DNA of 7,795 nucleotides. Source: an uncultured bacterium (GTDB taxonomy: Bacteria; Edwardsbacteria; AC1; EtOH8). The DNA lies in the NCBI GenBank assembly GCA_937958665.1, contig CALGNM010000090.1, positions 1-7,795 of the forward strand. The letters run 5' to 3'. Position numbers and translations under genes: made by a program. This document shows, piece after piece, positions 6,520 through 7,795 of the stretch. Numbering within the stretch: position 1 is the first letter of the stretch; the number at the start of each line of letters is the position of its first letter. The notes below the pieces were generated by a model. The model worked only from the letters and a program-made list of their open reading frames with translations, did no database searches and was not told the DNA's origin.

Positions 6520-7184
6520 AGCTGACCGTGGCCCTGATAGTCAAGGACGAGGAATCCACCATCGTTCCGGTGCTGGAGGCCGTCAAGGGCTTGGCTGACC
6601 AGCTGCTGGTCATCGACGGGCGGTCGGCCGACCGGACGGCCGAGCTGGCGGCCCGGGCCGGGGTCCAGGTCTACCAGGATCAGGGGAGGGGCAAGGGCTG
6701 CGGGGTTCGGCTGGCCGTCGAGAAGGCCCAGGGCCGGGTGCTGGTGCTGATGGATGGGGATGGCTCCCACGAGCCGTCCGATATCCCCAAGCTGGCCGGG
6801 CCGATATTGGAGGGCCGGGCCGATTTGGTAATTGCATCCCGTCTCAGGGGGGGCTCGGACGAGTTCCACGGCACCCTGGACAACATCGTCCGCCAAACCG
6901 GGGGGGCCCTGATCAGCCTGATGCTCAAGTGGCGTTGGGGGGCCGACATCACCGACTGCGAAAACGGCTTCCGGGCCATCGCGGTGGACAAGGCCCGGGA
7001 ACTGAACCTTGGATCCGACGATTTTCTGATCGAGCAGGAGATGGTGGTCAAGGCCCTCAAGCAGGGCTATCGGATCGCCGAGGTGGCCAGCCATGAGTAT
7101 TCCCGGCAGGGCGGCCAGTCCAAGCTGAAGACCTCCCAGGGCTGGAAATTTCTGTGGCATATCCTGCGGGAGATGGCGTTTTGA
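6516..7184 (+). CDS. GT2 glycosyltransferase, dolichol-phosphate-mannosyltransferase-like
   Basis: 222-residue GT-A-fold glycosyltransferase starting at GTG, overlapping the TPR stop codon by four bases. It opens directly with the first strand and donor loop LTVALIVKDEE (3-13), then VIDGRSADRT (32-41) in place of the more usual DDGSTDGT. The metal-binding D80-G-D82 sits in MDGDGSHEP, closely like the MDADLSHxP of dolichol-phosphate mannosyltransferases. RLRGGS, then DNIVRQTGG, then DITDCENGFRAI follow the order seen in that group (Asn/Arg helix, then D-x-GFRA). There is no transmembrane segment after the catalytic domain, so it resembles the small soluble polyprenyl-phosphate sugar synthases. 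Its expected acceptor is a polyprenyl phosphate and its donor a nucleotide sugar, but neither can be read from the sequence. Linkage to an isoprenoid reductase two genes upstream fits that role. Confidence 0.9.
   Translation: MKLTVALIVKDEESTIVPVLEAVKGLADQLLVIDGRSADRTAELAARAGVQVYQDQGRGKGCGVRLAVEKAQGRVLVLMDGDGSHEPSDIPKLAGPILEGRADLVIASRLRGGSDEFHGTLDNIVRQTGGALISLMLKWRWGADITDCENGFRAIAVDKARELNLGSDDFLIEQEMVVKALKQGYRIAEVASHEYSRQGGQSKLKTSQGWKFLWHILREMAF
7168..7172 (+). promoter_or_regulatory. Shine-Dalgarno deciding a TTG start
   Basis: GGGAG lies eight bases before the TTG at 7181. The only upstream in-frame ATG (7154) has no such site and would add nine residues (MAYPAGDGV) that are just the shifted reading of the end of the GT2 gene. 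Confidence 0.6.
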
Positions 7185-7749
7185 GGGTCCTGCTGATCAA
7201 CCCTCCGGAGTATCAGGGGGTCTACCAGGTGCGGGAGGGCCGTTGCATGCAGCGGGCCGGGGCCTGGACCTCGGTCTGGCCCCCCCTGTCGTTGGCTCTG
7301 ACGGCGGCCGTGCTGCGCCGGGCCGGCCATCAGGTCAGGCTTCACGACTGCATCGTGGAGGACATCTCCCGGGCAGGTTTGCTGGAGATCGCCGGGGGCT
7401 ACCAGCCCGATTGGTGCATCTTCAACAGCGCCACCCCCTCCATCGCCGGGGATCTGGAGACAGTGGATGACCTGAAGCGTCTGCTGCCGCAGGGCCGGAT
7501 GGCCATGCTGGGCATCCATCCCACCGCCCTGCCGGACGAGACCTTTGGCCAGTCGGCCGGCCTCGATGCCATCATCAGGGGCGAGCCGGAGCAGACCGCC
7601 CTGGAGATGGTGGAGTCCGGCGACTTGGCCTCGGTGCCGGGCTTGAGCCACCGCCGGGGTGGGACCATCGCCCACAATCCGGACCGCCCGCCCCGGGAGG
7701 ATCTGGACTCCCTGCCCTTCCCCGCCTGGGACCTGATCGACCGAAAGCT
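7181..7749 (+). CDS. B12-binding-domain radical SAM protein, N-terminal part only
   Basis: The first 189 residues of a class B (cobalamin-dependent type) radical SAM protein, cut by the adapter. It begins MRVLLINPPE, the standard opening of this family, then WPPLSLALTAAVLRRAGHQV, HDCIVEDIS, a Rossmann-like B12-binding fold to about 135, LGIHPTALPDE, and the hallmark linker DLDSLPFPAWDLID just before the cut. The CxxxCxxC cluster motif normally follows within 20-30 residues, so the catalytic domain is absent from this window. I see no DxHxxG cobalamin-ligand motif, as is common for this class. Family members methylate or rearrange lipids, hopanoids, antibiotics and sugars, and the substrate is unknown here. 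The TTG start overlaps the GT2 stop codon by four bases (TTGA, 7181-7184) and is backed by a Shine-Dalgarno. Residues after K189 in a naive translation (through DRKSVV) are adapter. Confidence 0.88.
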
Positions 7750-7795
7750 AGATCGGAAGAGCGTCGTGTAGGGAAAGAGTGTAGATCTCGGTGGT
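7750..7795. other. Illumina universal (P5-side) adapter, reverse complement (not genomic)
   Basis: The last 46 bases match the reverse complement of the TruSeq universal adapter, beginning AGATCGGAAGAGCGTCGTG and ending inside the P5 sequence (CTCGGTGGT). Translated in the frame of the last gene it gives the artefact tail DRKSVV followed by a stop, so the apparent stop codon of that gene is not real. Confidence 0.98.

Noticed and set aside
6414-7160. 248-residue minus-strand frame opposite the GT2 gene
   Set aside because: Antisense shadow of the TPR and GT2 genes, with no motif, no ribosome binding site and a biased composition.
7750-7771. Apparent C-terminus and stop codon of the radical SAM gene
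   Set aside because: These bases are Illumina adapter, so the gene is simply cut off and has no real stop here.

Overview
The window is a single 7.7 kb piece of bacterial DNA (positions 50-7749) with Illumina library adapter at both ends (1-49 and 7750-7795). Both outermost genes are cut where the adapter begins, and any reading frame that continues into the adapter ends in artificial residues. The insert is GC-rich and very densely coded. The only non-coding stretch is a 129 bp, comparatively AT-rich divergent intergenic region at 4178-4306. No rRNA, tRNA, CRISPR array, mobile element or terminator was seen.

Organism: unnamed. The large propeller protein ends in an 86-residue domain resembling type IX secretion (T9SS) C-terminal sorting domains, and the TPR protein is of a kind I associate with uncultured FCB-superphylum lineages. 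A GC-rich, uncultured member of the FCB group (a candidate phylum rather than a classical Bacteroidetes) is my best guess, from protein style only.

Layout. Left operon, minus strand, read from 4177 down to 50: an exported two-component-regulator-type propeller protein with a T9SS-like C-terminal domain; a non-hydrolysing UDP-GlcNAc 2-epimerase (wecB/wbpI family); and a GT4-type glycosyltransferase cut by the adapter. Right operon, plus strand, 4307 to 7749: a geranylgeranyl-reductase-family flavoprotein; a secreted TPR protein of unknown function; a GT2 glycosyltransferase resembling dolichol-phosphate mannosyltransferases; and a B12-binding-type radical SAM protein cut by the adapter before its cluster motif.

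All five within-operon junctions are 4-nt overlaps of the form NTGA (ATGA, ATGA, GTGA, GTGA, TTGA), which suggests tight translational coupling. Each operon has a candidate promoter of the same design (TTGAnn, 18 bp spacer, TAAYAT) placed so close to the first ATG that the mRNA would be leaderless or nearly so.

Working together (inference): the left operon makes an activated amino sugar and transfers sugars, and also encodes a surface protein whose layout recalls PorZ, the T9SS component that handles anionic LPS. The right operon pairs an isoprenoid-chain reductase with a polyprenyl-phosphate-sugar-synthase-like enzyme. The shared theme is cell-envelope glycan and isoprenoid lipid biosynthesis.
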